Shown here piece after piece: positions 9,141-17,980 of a stretch of DNA of 64,000 nucleotides. The notes under the pieces were generated by a model. The model saw only the letters and a program-made list of their open reading frames with translations. It made no database searches and was not told the origin of the DNA. A program made the position numbers and the translations under genes. Where the stretch lies: NCBI RefSeq assembly GCF_000691225.1, contig NZ_JMSZ01000016.1, positions 186,001-250,000 on the forward strand. The letters are read 5' to 3'. This stretch comes from Nitrincola lacisaponensis (GTDB lineage: Bacteria; Pseudomonadota; Gammaproteobacteria; Pseudomonadales; Balneatricaceae). Within the stretch, counting starts at the first letter, position 1. Every line of letters begins with the position of its first letter.

Positions 9141-10301
9141 ATGCAGCAGTTTTCTCATGCCTATCCACCCGTTATGACAGCGATGTCTGACTCACCCGAT
9201 CCTGAAGTGGCTGCCCGGCAACTGGCAGAGGCGCTGTATCACCCGGAACTGGCGGGGGTGATGTTTTTCTGCTCTGCCGAGTATGCCTTGCCTGAATTGG
9301 CAGCAGCCCTCAATCGTGCATTTGCCGGTGTACCGCTGGTGGGCTGCACGACGGCAGGTGAAATCACCCCGCGAGGCTATGATCGTGGCACGCTGGTCGG
9401 ATTAGGCTTTCATCGTCGCTGGTTCAGTCTGGAGTCAGCATTGATTGCCGAGCTGGAAGACTTCAGTCTGCCTCAAGCCCAGCAACAGGTGGATAGTCTG
9501 ATCAGTCGTATACGTCAGCGTGAGGATCAGTCAACGTCCGGGCGTTTCTTTGCCATGACGCTGCTGGATGGCTTGTCCAGCCAGGAAGAACTGGTGCTGG
9601 TTGCTCTGGACTCGGCGTTGGGCAGTATTCCGCATTTTGGTGGTTCCGCTGGTGATGATGTGCAACTGGCGGGCACTCATGTGTTTTCACAGGGGGCTTT
9701 TCATACCCGGGCAGCGGTGTTGACGCTGGTGCGAACCTCACTCGATTTTGAGGTCTTTACCACTCACCATATGCAGAGTCTGGCAACCAAACTGGTGGTC
9801 ACTCAGGCTGATCCGGCCAGTCGACGGGTTACAGAGCTGAATGCTGAACCCGCTGCAGAGGTGTATGCCCGTATGCTGGGATTGCAGCCGCAACAGCTGA
9901 ATCCAAAGGTCTTTGCACTGCACCCCCTGGCCGTCAAACTGGGGCAGGAGTATTACGTGCGCTCCATTCAAAAGGTGAATGAGGATTTGAGCCTGACTTT
10001 CTATTGTGCGGTCGGAAATGGCATGGTGCTGACTGCCATGCAGCCACAGCCGATTCTGCCGGATCTGGAGCGGCGCTTCGCTGAAATTGAAGCACGTATT
10101 GGCGCACCGATGATCACCTTGGGCTGTGACTGTTTTCTGCGTCGTCTGGAAACTGAACACCTCGACAGCCTGGATGAAGCATCCGCGTTTTTTCGTCATC
10201 ATCGTGTGGTGGGGTTTAACACCTATGGCGAACATTTTGATGGCGTACACATCAATCAGACCTTTACCGGTGTCGTGATTGGTGGAGTGGATAACCGATG
10301 A
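9141..10301 (+). CDS. nosP: FIST-domain sensor, NosP-like
   Basis: 386 residues, no signal peptide or membrane helix. The N-terminal half carries the FIST fold (VMFFCSAEYAL, PLVGCTTAGEI) and the C-terminal half the FIST_C region (GCDCFLRR, VVGFNTYGEHFDGVHINQTFTGVVIG). Its stop overlaps the start of the next gene, a hybrid histidine kinase, by four bases (ATGA). That pairing is the one known for NosP, a haem protein that senses nitric oxide and controls NahK in Pseudomonas, Shewanella and Vibrio. The NosP assignment rests on domain plus context. Haem binding cannot be read from the sequence. Confidence 0.82.
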   Translation: MQQFSHAYPPVMTAMSDSPDPEVAARQLAEALYHPELAGVMFFCSAEYALPELAAALNRAFAGVPLVGCTTAGEITPRGYDRGTLVGLGFHRRWFSLESALIAELEDFSLPQAQQQVDSLISRIRQREDQSTSGRFFAMTLLDGLSSQEELVLVALDSALGSIPHFGGSAGDDVQLAGTHVFSQGAFHTRAAVLTLVRTSLDFEVFTTHHMQSLATKLVVTQADPASRRVTELNAEPAAEVYARMLGLQPQQLNPKVFALHPLAVKLGQEYYVRSIQKVNEDLSLTFYCAVGNGMVLTAMQPQPILPDLERRFAEIEARIGAPMITLGCDCFLRRLETEHLDSLDEASAFFRHHRVVGFNTYGEHFDGVHINQTFTGVVIGGVDNR

Positions 10302-11662
10302 GCGTGATTGATCAGAAGCGCCAGGATGCCCTGCAGGCGTTGCAGGAAGAAAATCAACGCCTAAAAAAGATTAATGTCGCCTTGATAGAGCGCGTGGAGG
10401 CGGGCAGTGCGGTGAACGCAGCTCCCTATGCTGCATTTGAGCACTCGGCAGCGTTGGCTGAGCAGGTGCGAGAACGCACCGAAGCCCTGTCTGTGGCCAT
10501 GGCGGAGCTGCGTCAGACCAATCAGGCGTTGAAGCAGGCTAACCTGTCGCGTAGCAAGTTTCTGGCAGCCGTCAGCCATGATTTGTTGCAGCCACTGAAT
10601 GCGGCGCGGCTCTTTACCGGTGCGCTGCTGGATCAGGTTACAGAAGGCGATCTGGAGTTGCTGGCACATTCGATTCATCGTTCTCTGCAGGATGTAGACA
10701 GCCTGTTGGGAACGTTGGTGGATATGTCACGCCTGGATGCCGGTGTCATCAAACCGGATATCAGTGTATTTCGACTTTCAGACCTGCTGGATAACCTGGC
10801 AACCGAGTTTCATCAGATCAGTGAAGCCGAACAAAGACAGTTCAGCTATTGCAGCAGTTCGGTGGTGGTCTCAACAGATCTGGTATTGCTGGCACGTATT
10901 CTGCGTAACTTTCTTACCAATGCGGTACGTTACACACCGGTAGGTGGGCGTATTCTGCTGGGTTCACGGCGGCGTGGGGCGAGTGTCGAGATACAGGTGC
11001 TGGATACCGGGGTCGGTATAGCCGAAGATCAGCTCGAACGTATTTTTGAGGAGTTTCAGCGGATCAAGCCGGAACCGGGGCTACAGGACCGGGGTCTGGG
11101 ACTTGGGCTGGCGATTGTGGACAAAATAGCCGGGATGTTGGCACACCCTGTCCGTGTGAACTCAATTGCGGGTCGGGGCTCTTTATTCAGCGTGTGTTTG
11201 CCCCTGGCCGAGCCAGATGCATTGCCATCTTTACCCTCACATCAGCAGGGCACAGATCAGCAGGTTATTCAGGGCAGTCGTGTCTGGGTGCTGGATAATG
11301 ATCCGGCCATCTGTACGGCTATGTATTCACTCTTGACGGGCTGGGGTTGTGAAGTCCGAACAGCCTTGCGGGTGACAGAGTTGCAGCATTGTTTTGCCAG
11401 TGAGCCTGAAGGACCGGCACTGCTGATCGCAGATTATCATCTTGATGGTGAAGAGTCGGGCCTGGAAGCAGTTAAACGCCTGCAGTCCCAGTATGGCAGT
11501 CAGGCAGCGGTCTTGATGATCACAGCCAATCATACCAATGTACTGCGTCAGCATGTGCGTGGGCTGGGGTACCGGATGCTGAACAAGCCGGTGAAGCCGT
11601 TGAAGCTCAAAGTGACACTTGCGCACCTGCTGCGACAGGCATTAACGCCGGGTCAGGGTTGA
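10298..11662 (+). CDS. nahK: Hybrid histidine kinase, NahK/ErcS'-like
   Basis: 454 residues. An N-terminal coiled coil of about 80 residues leads into the HisKA box SHDLLQPL (H94), the ATPase domain (NAVRYTP, DTGVGI, GLGLGLAIV) and a C-terminal receiver with phosphoacceptor D379 in IADYHLD and the KPVKP lysine. It has no membrane segment and no sensory domain of its own, so it should take its input from the FIST protein whose gene overlaps it. In P. aeruginosa NahK passes phosphate to HptB or to ethanol-oxidation regulators. Its 3' end overlaps the convergent response regulator by 21 bases. Confidence 0.86.
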   Translation: MSVIDQKRQDALQALQEENQRLKKINVALIERVEAGSAVNAAPYAAFEHSAALAEQVRERTEALSVAMAELRQTNQALKQANLSRSKFLAAVSHDLLQPLNAARLFTGALLDQVTEGDLELLAHSIHRSLQDVDSLLGTLVDMSRLDAGVIKPDISVFRLSDLLDNLATEFHQISEAEQRQFSYCSSSVVVSTDLVLLARILRNFLTNAVRYTPVGGRILLGSRRRGASVEIQVLDTGVGIAEDQLERIFEEFQRIKPEPGLQDRGLGLGLAIVDKIAGMLAHPVRVNSIAGRGSLFSVCLPLAEPDALPSLPSHQQGTDQQVIQGSRVWVLDNDPAICTAMYSLLTGWGCEVRTALRVTELQHCFASEPEGPALLIADYHLDGEESGLEAVKRLQSQYGSQAAVLMITANHTNVLRQHVRGLGYRMLNKPVKPLKLKVTLAHLLRQALTPGQG

Positions 11663-12310
11663 GAAATCCAGCTCACTGGCTGCCAGGATTGCCTGAACAC
11701 GGTTGTGTACGCCAAGCTTTGACAGGATGGCTGAAACATGTGCCTTGACGGTGGTTTCAGCGATATTCAGATGGGCGGCAATCTGCTTGTTGGAGTCTCC
11801 CTGTACCATGCGCTCCAGTACCAGAAGTTGCTTCCGGGTCAGACTGAACAGCAGGTCCGGAGAAAGTTGAGGTTTCGGTTTACTGTGTACCAGAGCCGGA
11901 CTTTGTCGCATGATACTGGCTGGCAGATAGACCTCTCCTTCCAGTATTTGTTGCAGCGCGGATGTCATTTCTTCACGTGCGGATGACTTGGCAATAAAAC
12001 CCGCGGCACCCTGATCCAGTGCGCGCAAGACAGTCTGTTTATCCTCTTCAGCGGAAATGATTACGACCGGAATGGTAGGGGCCTGTTGTCTCAGACGTGA
12101 CAGTCCTTCAAGACCATGCATGCCGGGCATATTGATATCCAGCAAAATCAGATCGATCTCTTCGTGCGCTGTTGCCAGTGTCAGGGTGTCATCCAGCGTG
12201 CCGGCTTCCAGTATTTCGGGGGCTGTCAGGGCCGTATCGATGACATGCATCAGCGCCTCTCTGAACAGCGGATGATCATCTGCAATCAGTAGTGTATGCA
12301 CGGGCAGCAT
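11642..12310 (-). CDS. NarL/FixJ-type response regulator
   Basis: 222 residues. The receiver begins LLIADDHPLFREAL with acidic pocket D11/D12 and phosphoacceptor D58 (LILLDINMPG); the LuxR-type helix-turn-helix lies at about 158-215 (LTRKQLLVLERMVQGDSNKQ is its start). Tail-to-tail with the hybrid kinase and overlapping it by 21 bases, it is the natural partner of NosP-NahK, comparable to the ErbR/AgmR regulators of the exa system. The target genes, possibly exaC, are an inference. Confidence 0.88.
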   Translation of the reverse strand: MLPVHTLLIADDHPLFREALMHVIDTALTAPEILEAGTLDDTLTLATAHEEIDLILLDINMPGMHGLEGLSRLRQQAPTIPVVIISAEEDKQTVLRALDQGAAGFIAKSSAREEMTSALQQILEGEVYLPASIMRQSPALVHSKPKPQLSPDLLFSLTRKQLLVLERMVQGDSNKQIAAHLNIAETTVKAHVSAILSKLGVHNRVQAILAASELDFSTLTRR

Positions 12311-12381
12311 CCTTTATTTTTTGAGCATTACTCTACACCAGATTGGCGTGAGAGGGCTAAAAAAACATCAGGATACTAAAG

Positions 12382-12420
12382 AAAAAGCCTGTCGCCAGGG
12401 ACAGTGAACGGGCGACAGGC
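12382..12420 (-). terminator. Intrinsic terminator, minus strand
   Basis: A 10-bp stem GCCTGTCGCC / GGCGACAGGC with a 14-base loop. Read on the minus strand it is followed by TTTTTC. It ends the small winged-helix gene upstream of it. Confidence 0.8.
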
Positions 12421-12440
12421 TAAAACGGGTTAAATGCGGC

Positions 12441-12749
12441 TCATGAGGTGGCGCAAAAACTGGGGATAAACTCCGGGCGGTCATTTTCCAGCTGTTCTGC
12501 CAGAGCAACTCCGGCTGGGCTGATAAAGATTCCACGTGACTTTCCGGCGGCAATTTTCAGATAGCCCTGTTCTTGCAGTACCATTAAGTGCTTGAAAAAT
12601 GTGTTGTAGTCCAATTCGGCAAACTGATCCTTGAGTGTCATCATCACCGGTGGAAAAATACCGTTGCGTTTGCCCAGCCGCTTTAGCGCGAGAAGAATAT
12701 TCATTTCAACTGTGCTGATCATGGCAAATACCTGTAGCTGGTTACTCAT
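12441..12749 (-). CDS. Small winged-helix DNA-binding protein
   Basis: 102 residues from the ATG at 12749; a start eight codons in (MISTVEMN), behind ACAGG, is equally possible. The segment TVEMNILLALKRLG, then FAELDYNTFFKHLMVLQEQGYL, then GRGIFISPAG looks like a winged helix-turn-helix in which the last strand pair forms the wing. No effector domain is present. It stands alone with its own terminator, next to but divergent from hemJ. I do not recognise a named family. It is probably a small transcription factor. Confidence 0.65.
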   Translation of the reverse strand: MSNQLQVFAMISTVEMNILLALKRLGKRNGIFPPVMMTLKDQFAELDYNTFFKHLMVLQEQGYLKIAAGKSRGIFISPAGVALAEQLENDRPEFIPSFCATS

Positions 12750-12902
12750 ATAGACAAAAGTATATAGTATTTTTGCTGCGCCGCAACATATTTTCATCAA
12801 TTCCGACTTTTTTTATCAAGAATAAGCCGGGAATATCCACAGGTGCTGAAAGGGGCAGGTTCAGGGTAGAATGCCGATAAATTGACTGGAGGACGACAGG
12901 GC

Positions 12903-13322
12903 ATGACTTTTCTGTGGATCAAACTGTTGCATATCCTGGCCATGACCAGCTGGATGGCCGGTATTTTCTATCTGCCACGTATCTTTGTGCATTACGTTGA
13001 AGGGCGTGAAGCCGGTCAGGATGTCGCCCGTCTGGAAATCATGGCACGCAAGTTGTTTGGCTTTATGAGCCTGATGGCGGTGTTCACGCTGGTGTTTGGC
13101 GTGTGGTTATGGCTTGGGTTTGGTTTTCGTGGTGGCTGGCTGCATGCCAAGCTGCTCTTTGTTACACTGTTGCTGGGCTATCATGGCTGGTGTTTTGCCT
13201 ACCTGAAACGATTGCAGCGGGGGGTGCTGGATCGCAGTGGACGCTACTTCCGGTTGTTTAATGAACTGCCGCTGCTAATTTTTATACCCATTCTTTATCT
13301 GGTGCTGATGAAGCCTTTTTAG
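12903..13322 (+). CDS. hemJ: HemJ-type protoporphyrinogen IX oxidase
   Basis: 139 residues, four membrane helices, ATG at 12903 behind GGAGGA. WIKLLHILAMTSWMAGIFYLPRIFVHY at the N-terminus and WLHAKLLFV in the middle carry the conserved histidine and lysine of the HemJ family (formerly UPF0093). HemJ oxidises protoporphyrinogen IX to protoporphyrin IX in the inner membrane and replaces HemG/HemY in many proteobacteria. Its last 41 bases overlap the convergent diguanylate cyclase gene. Confidence 0.88.
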   Translation: MTFLWIKLLHILAMTSWMAGIFYLPRIFVHYVEGREAGQDVARLEIMARKLFGFMSLMAVFTLVFGVWLWLGFGFRGGWLHAKLLFVTLLLGYHGWCFAYLKRLQRGVLDRSGRYFRLFNELPLLIFIPILYLVLMKPF

Positions 13323-14610
13323 AGAGAGCAGGCGTATGTTTGTCGCTGCTTACAATACAGTTGCGCCCGCTGGCTTTCGCCTGATAAAGACGGGTGTCTG
13401 CCAGTCGCAATAACCGTTCCGGTGATACTTCGTCTGCATCCGGCAACGCCGAGGCGACGCCGATACTGATCGTTACCTGCTCACTGCAGTCAGAGAACGC
13501 ATGCGGCAGTTGCAGGGCTGCAATGCAGTTTTGCAGCCGCTCTGCCAGACGTCTGGCGCCCTGCAGATCGGTATCCGGCAGAATGCAGACAAATTCCTCG
13601 CCACCGTAACGGGCGACCAGATCATCTGGGCGGGTAACGGTTGCTCTGAGCGCTTGAGCCACTTGTTGCAGACATTCATCACCCGCTGCATGGCCATAGT
13701 TGTCATTGAAGGGTTTGAAAAAATCGATATCCATGAAGATCAGGGATACGGGTTTGTGCTGCTGTCGTGCTGTCTCCCAGGAATGTTGTAGATGGTCATC
13801 AAAATGCCGTCGATTGGCGATGCCGGTCAGTCCATCAATGCTGGAAAGGGTATGCAGGTGATCACGCTGGTCGAGTCCCTGCTGGAAAGCCTTGAGCAGT
13901 CGATCCAGTCCTTTGACCAGATGGTCCAGCTCATCGCCCTTATTGTATTTCAGGTGTGGTCTGTGCCAGTGGCCGGGCTGTTCAGGGTTGACCTGGTGCA
14001 GTGCGTTATAGACTCGCAGTAACGGGCCGGTGATCAGTATGGAAAAGACCCAGACGACCAGCAGAACGATACCCAGAGTTTTCAGCAGGCTCAGGGAAAA
14101 AATCAGCAAGCCTCTTTGGGCAAAGGTATTTCCCAGTACTGGGAGTGCAAGCGAAAGCTCCAGTTCACCCACAACACGTCCGGTATCCTTCTGATGTACA
14201 CGGTATTCCAGCAGCTTGTGATACTCCAGAATGTCACCAAACAACCAGTGGTACAGCGGATTGCTGCTGTGTGCCCGTTCACCTTGTCTGAACATGACAC
14301 GGTCAAAATCGTCGCGCAGTTCAACCTGTGCAACGTTGTCACTGGACTGCAGGCTGATCACCAGTTGTTCAGCCAGTTCAGTATTAAGCTGAAAGGCCGC
14401 TTCCGCTGCGGTGGCTTCGATCAGCGTCAACATCTGTTCTGTCTGGCTGCGTACTTCACTGCGCATATTACGTACATCAGCTACCAGTTCGACAACACCC
14501 GCTACAAAACTCAGAATCAGCCCGGCCAGCAGTGTTGCCAGCGCTTGCTTGGTGGTGAGGCTGCGGTAGCGTGCTACCTTGGCATCCTGAGGCTCTTCCT
14601 TGACGGTCAC
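13282..14610 (-). CDS. Membrane diguanylate cyclase coupled to the tandem-SBP gene
   Basis: 442 residues from a GTG at 14610 (AGGAG ten bases upstream, overlapping the preceding stop as GTGA). A membrane helix (about 25-45), a periplasmic domain of about 120 residues, a second helix (about 167-190), a HAMP-like linker and a GGDEF domain follow. The active site is complete: GGEEF at 336-340, with the inhibitory RxxD site (RPDD) exactly five residues before it. It should make cyclic-di-GMP and be feedback-controlled. Translational coupling to the upstream periplasmic binding protein suggests that protein supplies the signal. The 3' end overlaps hemJ by 41 bases. Confidence 0.88.
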   Translation of the reverse strand: MTVKEEPQDAKVARYRSLTTKQALATLLAGLILSFVAGVVELVADVRNMRSEVRSQTEQMLTLIEATAAEAAFQLNTELAEQLVISLQSSDNVAQVELRDDFDRVMFRQGERAHSSNPLYHWLFGDILEYHKLLEYRVHQKDTGRVVGELELSLALPVLGNTFAQRGLLIFSLSLLKTLGIVLLVVWVFSILITGPLLRVYNALHQVNPEQPGHWHRPHLKYNKGDELDHLVKGLDRLLKAFQQGLDQRDHLHTLSSIDGLTGIANRRHFDDHLQHSWETARQQHKPVSLIFMDIDFFKPFNDNYGHAAGDECLQQVAQALRATVTRPDDLVARYGGEEFVCILPDTDLQGARRLAERLQNCIAALQLPHAFSDCSEQVTISIGVASALPDADEVSPERLLRLADTRLYQAKASGRNCIVSSDKHTPALSKKASSAPDKEWV

Positions 14611-15968
14611 GATTCTTGAGCTCCTGATGAATACGGGTGCTGCAGACTGGCGTCTTGTTGTTCCAGGCTGTGCTGCATGCGTTGAATCAGTCCGGGCGAT
14701 ATATCCCGATGACATGCCAGGTAGAGAGGCACTTCATTAAAGGTAAACAGGTGGGTGAGCGATACCTGTTCATCGGCGGCAATACGCTGGGCATGGGTAA
14801 CCCCCGTGACCCAGACATCGATCAGGCCGTTACGCAGACGTGTCAGATTTTCACGGTCAGTGGTTGCCAGAATCAGTTGATGCCCCAGTCCGGCGACATA
14901 TTGTCCGACCGCATCTTCACGGAAACTGCCAATCCGCAGACCATCCAGCTGATCCAGTTGTGTGACTTGCAGGCCGGCTTCCGGTAATGAAAAAGCGCCC
15001 CACTGTGAAATATGCAGCGGGCCCAGCCAGTGAAATTCGGCTTCACGCTCAGGGGTACGTGTGGTGGAGTAGACACAGGTATTTTCATTCAGGCGTGCCT
15101 CAGTATAGGCACGTGCCCAGGGCAGCAACTGAAACTCTGCCTGCAGGCCGGTATCTTTCAGCATGGTACGCAGGCGTGTTGTGGCAATGCCTGCGACCTG
15201 TTGCTGTTCATCCAGATAGTTGAAGGGTGGATACTCTTCGGTCAAGAAGCGTAGCTGTGTGGCTAAATCGCGGCTACGATCGATCGCCTGTTGCAGCTGT
15301 TCGGTCAATCGAGGGTCTGTGTCGGCATTCAAGGCGAAGTAGAGGTATGTCTCACTCAGGGTGTAGACCGCTTCAAAGGCGGAGGGGTCGACGCCTTGAG
15401 AGCGCATCAACCAGTAGGCGACATCCTCTCCGTATGCCCAGAGATCCACTCTGCCCGCTTCCAGCATCGCCAGCGCACTGGTATTGTTGCTGGCCAGTGT
15501 AATGCGATCCGGGTCAACGCCCAGTTCTTGCAGGCGTTGTGCACCCACATCCTCACGTATGGCGACGATCTGCAGCTCGGAGGCGTTCAGTTCTGTAATA
15601 CTGTCGATTTGCAAGGTGCGGGATGCTCGGCCCATGAGGACGACGCGATCTGCCGAGATCGGACCTGCCCATTGGAACAGTGTTTCACGTGCAGCTGTGC
15701 GATTGGTGGAGAAAAGTACTGTGTTAGCCGTACTCAAAGCCGTGTCGTAGCCTCTGGCCCAGGGCAGAAGCTCGATTTGTTGTGGTTGCAGTTGCAGCCC
15801 TTCAGCAGCAAATGCCTGCTCCAGCAGCTCTATTGCAATGCCCTTTAACTGCCCGTTTTCAGAGTAGTTATAGGGCGGGTATTCTTCAGTGATAAATCGC
15901 AGCTGTTGCAGTCCGGCCGAGACGGGCAGGGCCAGTAACAACAGAATCACAAGCATGCCAATACGCAT
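14607..15968 (-). CDS. Two tandem solute-binding domains in one periplasmic protein
   Basis: 453 residues from the ATG at 15968, behind AAGGA. A signal peptide (1-18) precedes two homologous family-3 solute-binding domains, about 23-236 and 238-445. Matching landmarks are LRFITEEYPPYNY / LRFLTEEYPPFNY, LLPWARGY / LLPWARAY, FSTNRTAARE / YSTTRTPERE and IREDVG / FREDAV. No membrane helix or catalytic domain follows. Single-domain relatives are common beside cyclases and kinases; the doubled form is unusual. It has no transporter partner nearby, and its stop overlaps the start of a membrane cyclase gene, so I infer a sensory role with two ligand pockets. The ligands are unknown; relatives bind polar amino acids. 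Confidence 0.85.
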   Translation of the reverse strand: MRIGMLVILLLLALPVSAGLQQLRFITEEYPPYNYSENGQLKGIAIELLEQAFAAEGLQLQPQQIELLPWARGYDTALSTANTVLFSTNRTAARETLFQWAGPISADRVVLMGRASRTLQIDSITELNASELQIVAIREDVGAQRLQELGVDPDRITLASNNTSALAMLEAGRVDLWAYGEDVAYWLMRSQGVDPSAFEAVYTLSETYLYFALNADTDPRLTEQLQQAIDRSRDLATQLRFLTEEYPPFNYLDEQQQVAGIATTRLRTMLKDTGLQAEFQLLPWARAYTEARLNENTCVYSTTRTPEREAEFHWLGPLHISQWGAFSLPEAGLQVTQLDQLDGLRIGSFREDAVGQYVAGLGHQLILATTDRENLTRLRNGLIDVWVTGVTHAQRIAADEQVSLTHLFTFNEVPLYLACHRDISPGLIQRMQHSLEQQDASLQHPYSSGAQES

Positions 15969-16095
15969 AGGGTATCCTTTCCTTTCAGCTAACACTGATG
16001 TGCTTTTTGGGCTGAGCCCAGTGTTTAGAAAATACACAAGCGCATCAGCTTATACAAGCAATAGCTGGTCTGGATAAGGAGATAATTTGTTTGAA

Positions 16096-16713
16096 TTATG
16101 AAGGATGGTTCAGCGCATTGATGCGTGCTTCCAGGCGTGCAACGTCATCTCTGAGTTGTTCGATATCTTCGATAAACTGTTCGATTTCAGCACGAGGGGG
16201 CAGCAGGCGCAATTCCTCCTGCAGGTACTCACTGGTATTCTGGGTCAGGCTCTGGCCAGCCTGCTGCCAGTATTGGCCTTGCTGATGTAAAAAGTGTGCG
16301 AGGGGATGAGCCGCCGTATCGCCGATCAGGTCTGCCAGCCAGGCTTCCCAGTCAAGTTTGAAGCCCTTGATCGCTTGACTGAATTGGGTTGCCAGTCCGG
16401 TATCACCCTGCAGGTCGATGCCTTTGCCAAACAGCTTGTCTTCAGCGTGTTGCTGTTGCAGCATCAGCATGAAGTCACTGGCCTTGCCGCTGAGTGTCAG
16501 GTCAGCCACAGCTTCACTGTTGAGCAGCAGATCGAGCCCTGCCTGGCCTGGCAGCAGCGTCAGGTTGAGGCGTGGCTGTTCCATTTCCAGCCGGATCACT
16601 TTGCCTGACAGGGCTGCAAGTCGTTGGCGGGTTGCCGGATCTTTTTTCAGCAGCAGGTTCAGGCTGGCTTCAGCGGTGCCGATCAGGGTGGCACTGAGCA
16701 ATTCAACAGGCAT
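16096..16713 (-). CDS. ubiJ: Ubiquinone biosynthesis accessory factor UbiJ
   Basis: 205 residues with an N-terminal SCP2-like lipid-binding domain (about 10-110) and a C-terminal helical part ending in a coiled coil (IEQLRDDVARLEARI). UbiJ is part of the soluble complex that carries out the later ring modifications of ubiquinone and holds the lipid intermediates. The gene follows ubiE by 14 bases, the standard order. In most relatives ubiB comes next; here a signalling gene in the same direction follows instead. Confidence 0.88.
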   Translation of the reverse strand: MPVELLSATLIGTAEASLNLLLKKDPATRQRLAALSGKVIRLEMEQPRLNLTLLPGQAGLDLLLNSEAVADLTLSGKASDFMLMLQQQHAEDKLFGKGIDLQGDTGLATQFSQAIKGFKLDWEAWLADLIGDTAAHPLAHFLHQQGQYWQQAGQSLTQNTSEYLQEELRLLPPRAEIEQFIEDIEQLRDDVARLEARINALNHPS

Positions 16714-16727
16714 GCAATATCCCTCGC

Positions 16728-17486
16728 TCAGGGTTTGATTCCAGTATGCAGTGCTACCACACCGCCGGTCATGTTCTCAAAGCGGCAATTCACCAGCCCG
16801 GCAGCTTCCATCATCTCCTTCAGGGTTTCCTGGTCCGGGTGCATGCGGATGGACTCGGCCAGGTAACGGTAGCTTTCGGCATCATTGGCAATCAGCTTGC
16901 CCATCTGTGGCAGGATATTGAAGGAGTAGAAGTCGTACAGCTTGGTCAACGCCAGGTTCTGGGTTTTGGAGAACTCCAGCACCATCAGTTTTCCACCCGG
17001 CTTGAGTACGCGCTGCATGGAGCGCAGAGCAGCATCCTTGTCGGTGACGTTACGCAGTCCAAAGGCGATGGTGATAATGTCAAAGGTATTGTCGGCAAAC
17101 GGCAGGGCTTCCGCATTGGCCTGAACATATTCAACATTACCGGCAGTGCCGCCATTGATCAGCTTGTCACGACCCACTTTCAGCATGGAGTCATTGATAT
17201 CAGCCAGTATGACTTTGCCTGCAGGGCCGACCAATCGTGCAAATTTGCGGGTCAGGTCGCCTGTACCACCCGCGATGTCAAGAATGCACTGACCGGGGCG
17301 GGCACCACTGCGCTCAATAGTGATACGCTTCCACAGCCGGTGAACACCACCTGACATCAGGTCATTCATCAGGTCGTATTTGCCGGCAACAGAGTGAAAA
17401 ACATCGGCGACATGGCGCACTTTTTCGTCCACCGGGATCTGTCGAAAACCAAAATGCGTGGTGTTGTCCTGCTCTTTCTCGCTCAT
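16728..17486 (-). CDS. ubiE: Ubiquinone/menaquinone C-methyltransferase UbiE
   Basis: 252 residues, the normal length. The SAM-binding motif I is [18 protein letters not shown], and [13 protein letters not shown] and [12 protein letters not shown] are UbiE signatures. It methylates C-2 of the demethoxyquinone ring in ubiquinone synthesis (and demethylmenaquinone where present). First gene of a ubiE-ubiJ pair. Confidence 0.96.
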   Translation of the reverse strand: MSEKEQDNTTHFGFRQIPVDEKVRHVADVFHSVAGKYDLMNDLMSGGVHRLWKRITIERSGARPGQCILDIAGGTGDLTRKFARLVGPAGKVILADINDSMLKVGRDKLINGGTAGNVEYVQANAEALPFADNTFDIITIAFGLRNVTDKDAALRSMQRVLKPGGKLMVLEFSKTQNLALTKLYDFYSFNILPQMGKLIANDAESYRYLAESIRMHPDQETLKEMMEAAGLVNCRFENMTGGVVALHTGIKP

Positions 17487-17548
17487 GCTGTCTCTGCCTG
17501 TTGGAGTGAAAGGGGCATTGTAGCGCTGCTGAAGGCGTTTGTCCTGTC

Positions 17549-17926
17549 TCAGCCCCGAGCAATCAGTCCGCCATCACGTGAGCCGCCTTCGGCAGCCAGT
17601 TTGTCCAGATAGGCTTGCCAGTATTCAGTCTGATTGTGCGCCAGGTCATGCAGATATTCCCAGGTGTAGAGTCCTGAGTCATGGCCATCATCAAAGACAA
17701 TTTTTAACGCATAATTACCGCTGGGCTGAATCTCGCGGATGCCGACCAGGCGCTTGCCGGTCTGCAGTTTTTCCTGACCGATGCCATGGCCACGCACTTC
17801 AGCAGAGGGGGAGTGTACCCGCAAAAACTCGGCAGTCAGCTCAAATGCACCATCTGCATAGATGAGTTCCAATGTCCGGGATTTGAGATGCAGGCGTACA
17901 TCGGTAGGCAGGGGGATTTGTGTCAT
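17549..17926 (-). CDS. DUF971 (GBBH-like N-terminal) protein
   Basis: 125 residues from the ATG at 17926, which has GGAG eight bases before it; a start seven codons upstream lacks a site. The domain ([52 protein letters not shown]) is DUF971, the small domain also found at the N-terminus of gamma-butyrobetaine hydroxylases. It stands next to hslU as in Pseudomonas. Links to iron-sulfur assembly have been proposed for related domains; the function here is unknown. Confidence 0.87.
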   Translation of the reverse strand: MTQIPLPTDVRLHLKSRTLELIYADGAFELTAEFLRVHSPSAEVRGHGIGQEKLQTGKRLVGIREIQPSGNYALKIVFDDGHDSGLYTWEYLHDLAHNQTEYWQAYLDKLAAEGGSRDGGLIARG

Positions 17927-17980
17927 GATGGCAGCTCCGGAAGACACAGGGCGACACCTGCCGCCCTGTCTGATACCTGA

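Noticed and set aside
8124-9158. A 344-codon open frame opposite exaC
   Set aside because: Antisense to a highly conserved dehydrogenase; no domain and no ribosome site that would support it.
13282-13322. Possible wrong gene end because hemJ and the cyclase overlap
   Set aside because: Both reading frames keep family-typical sequence up to or near their ends, so a real 41-base convergent overlap is the simpler reading.
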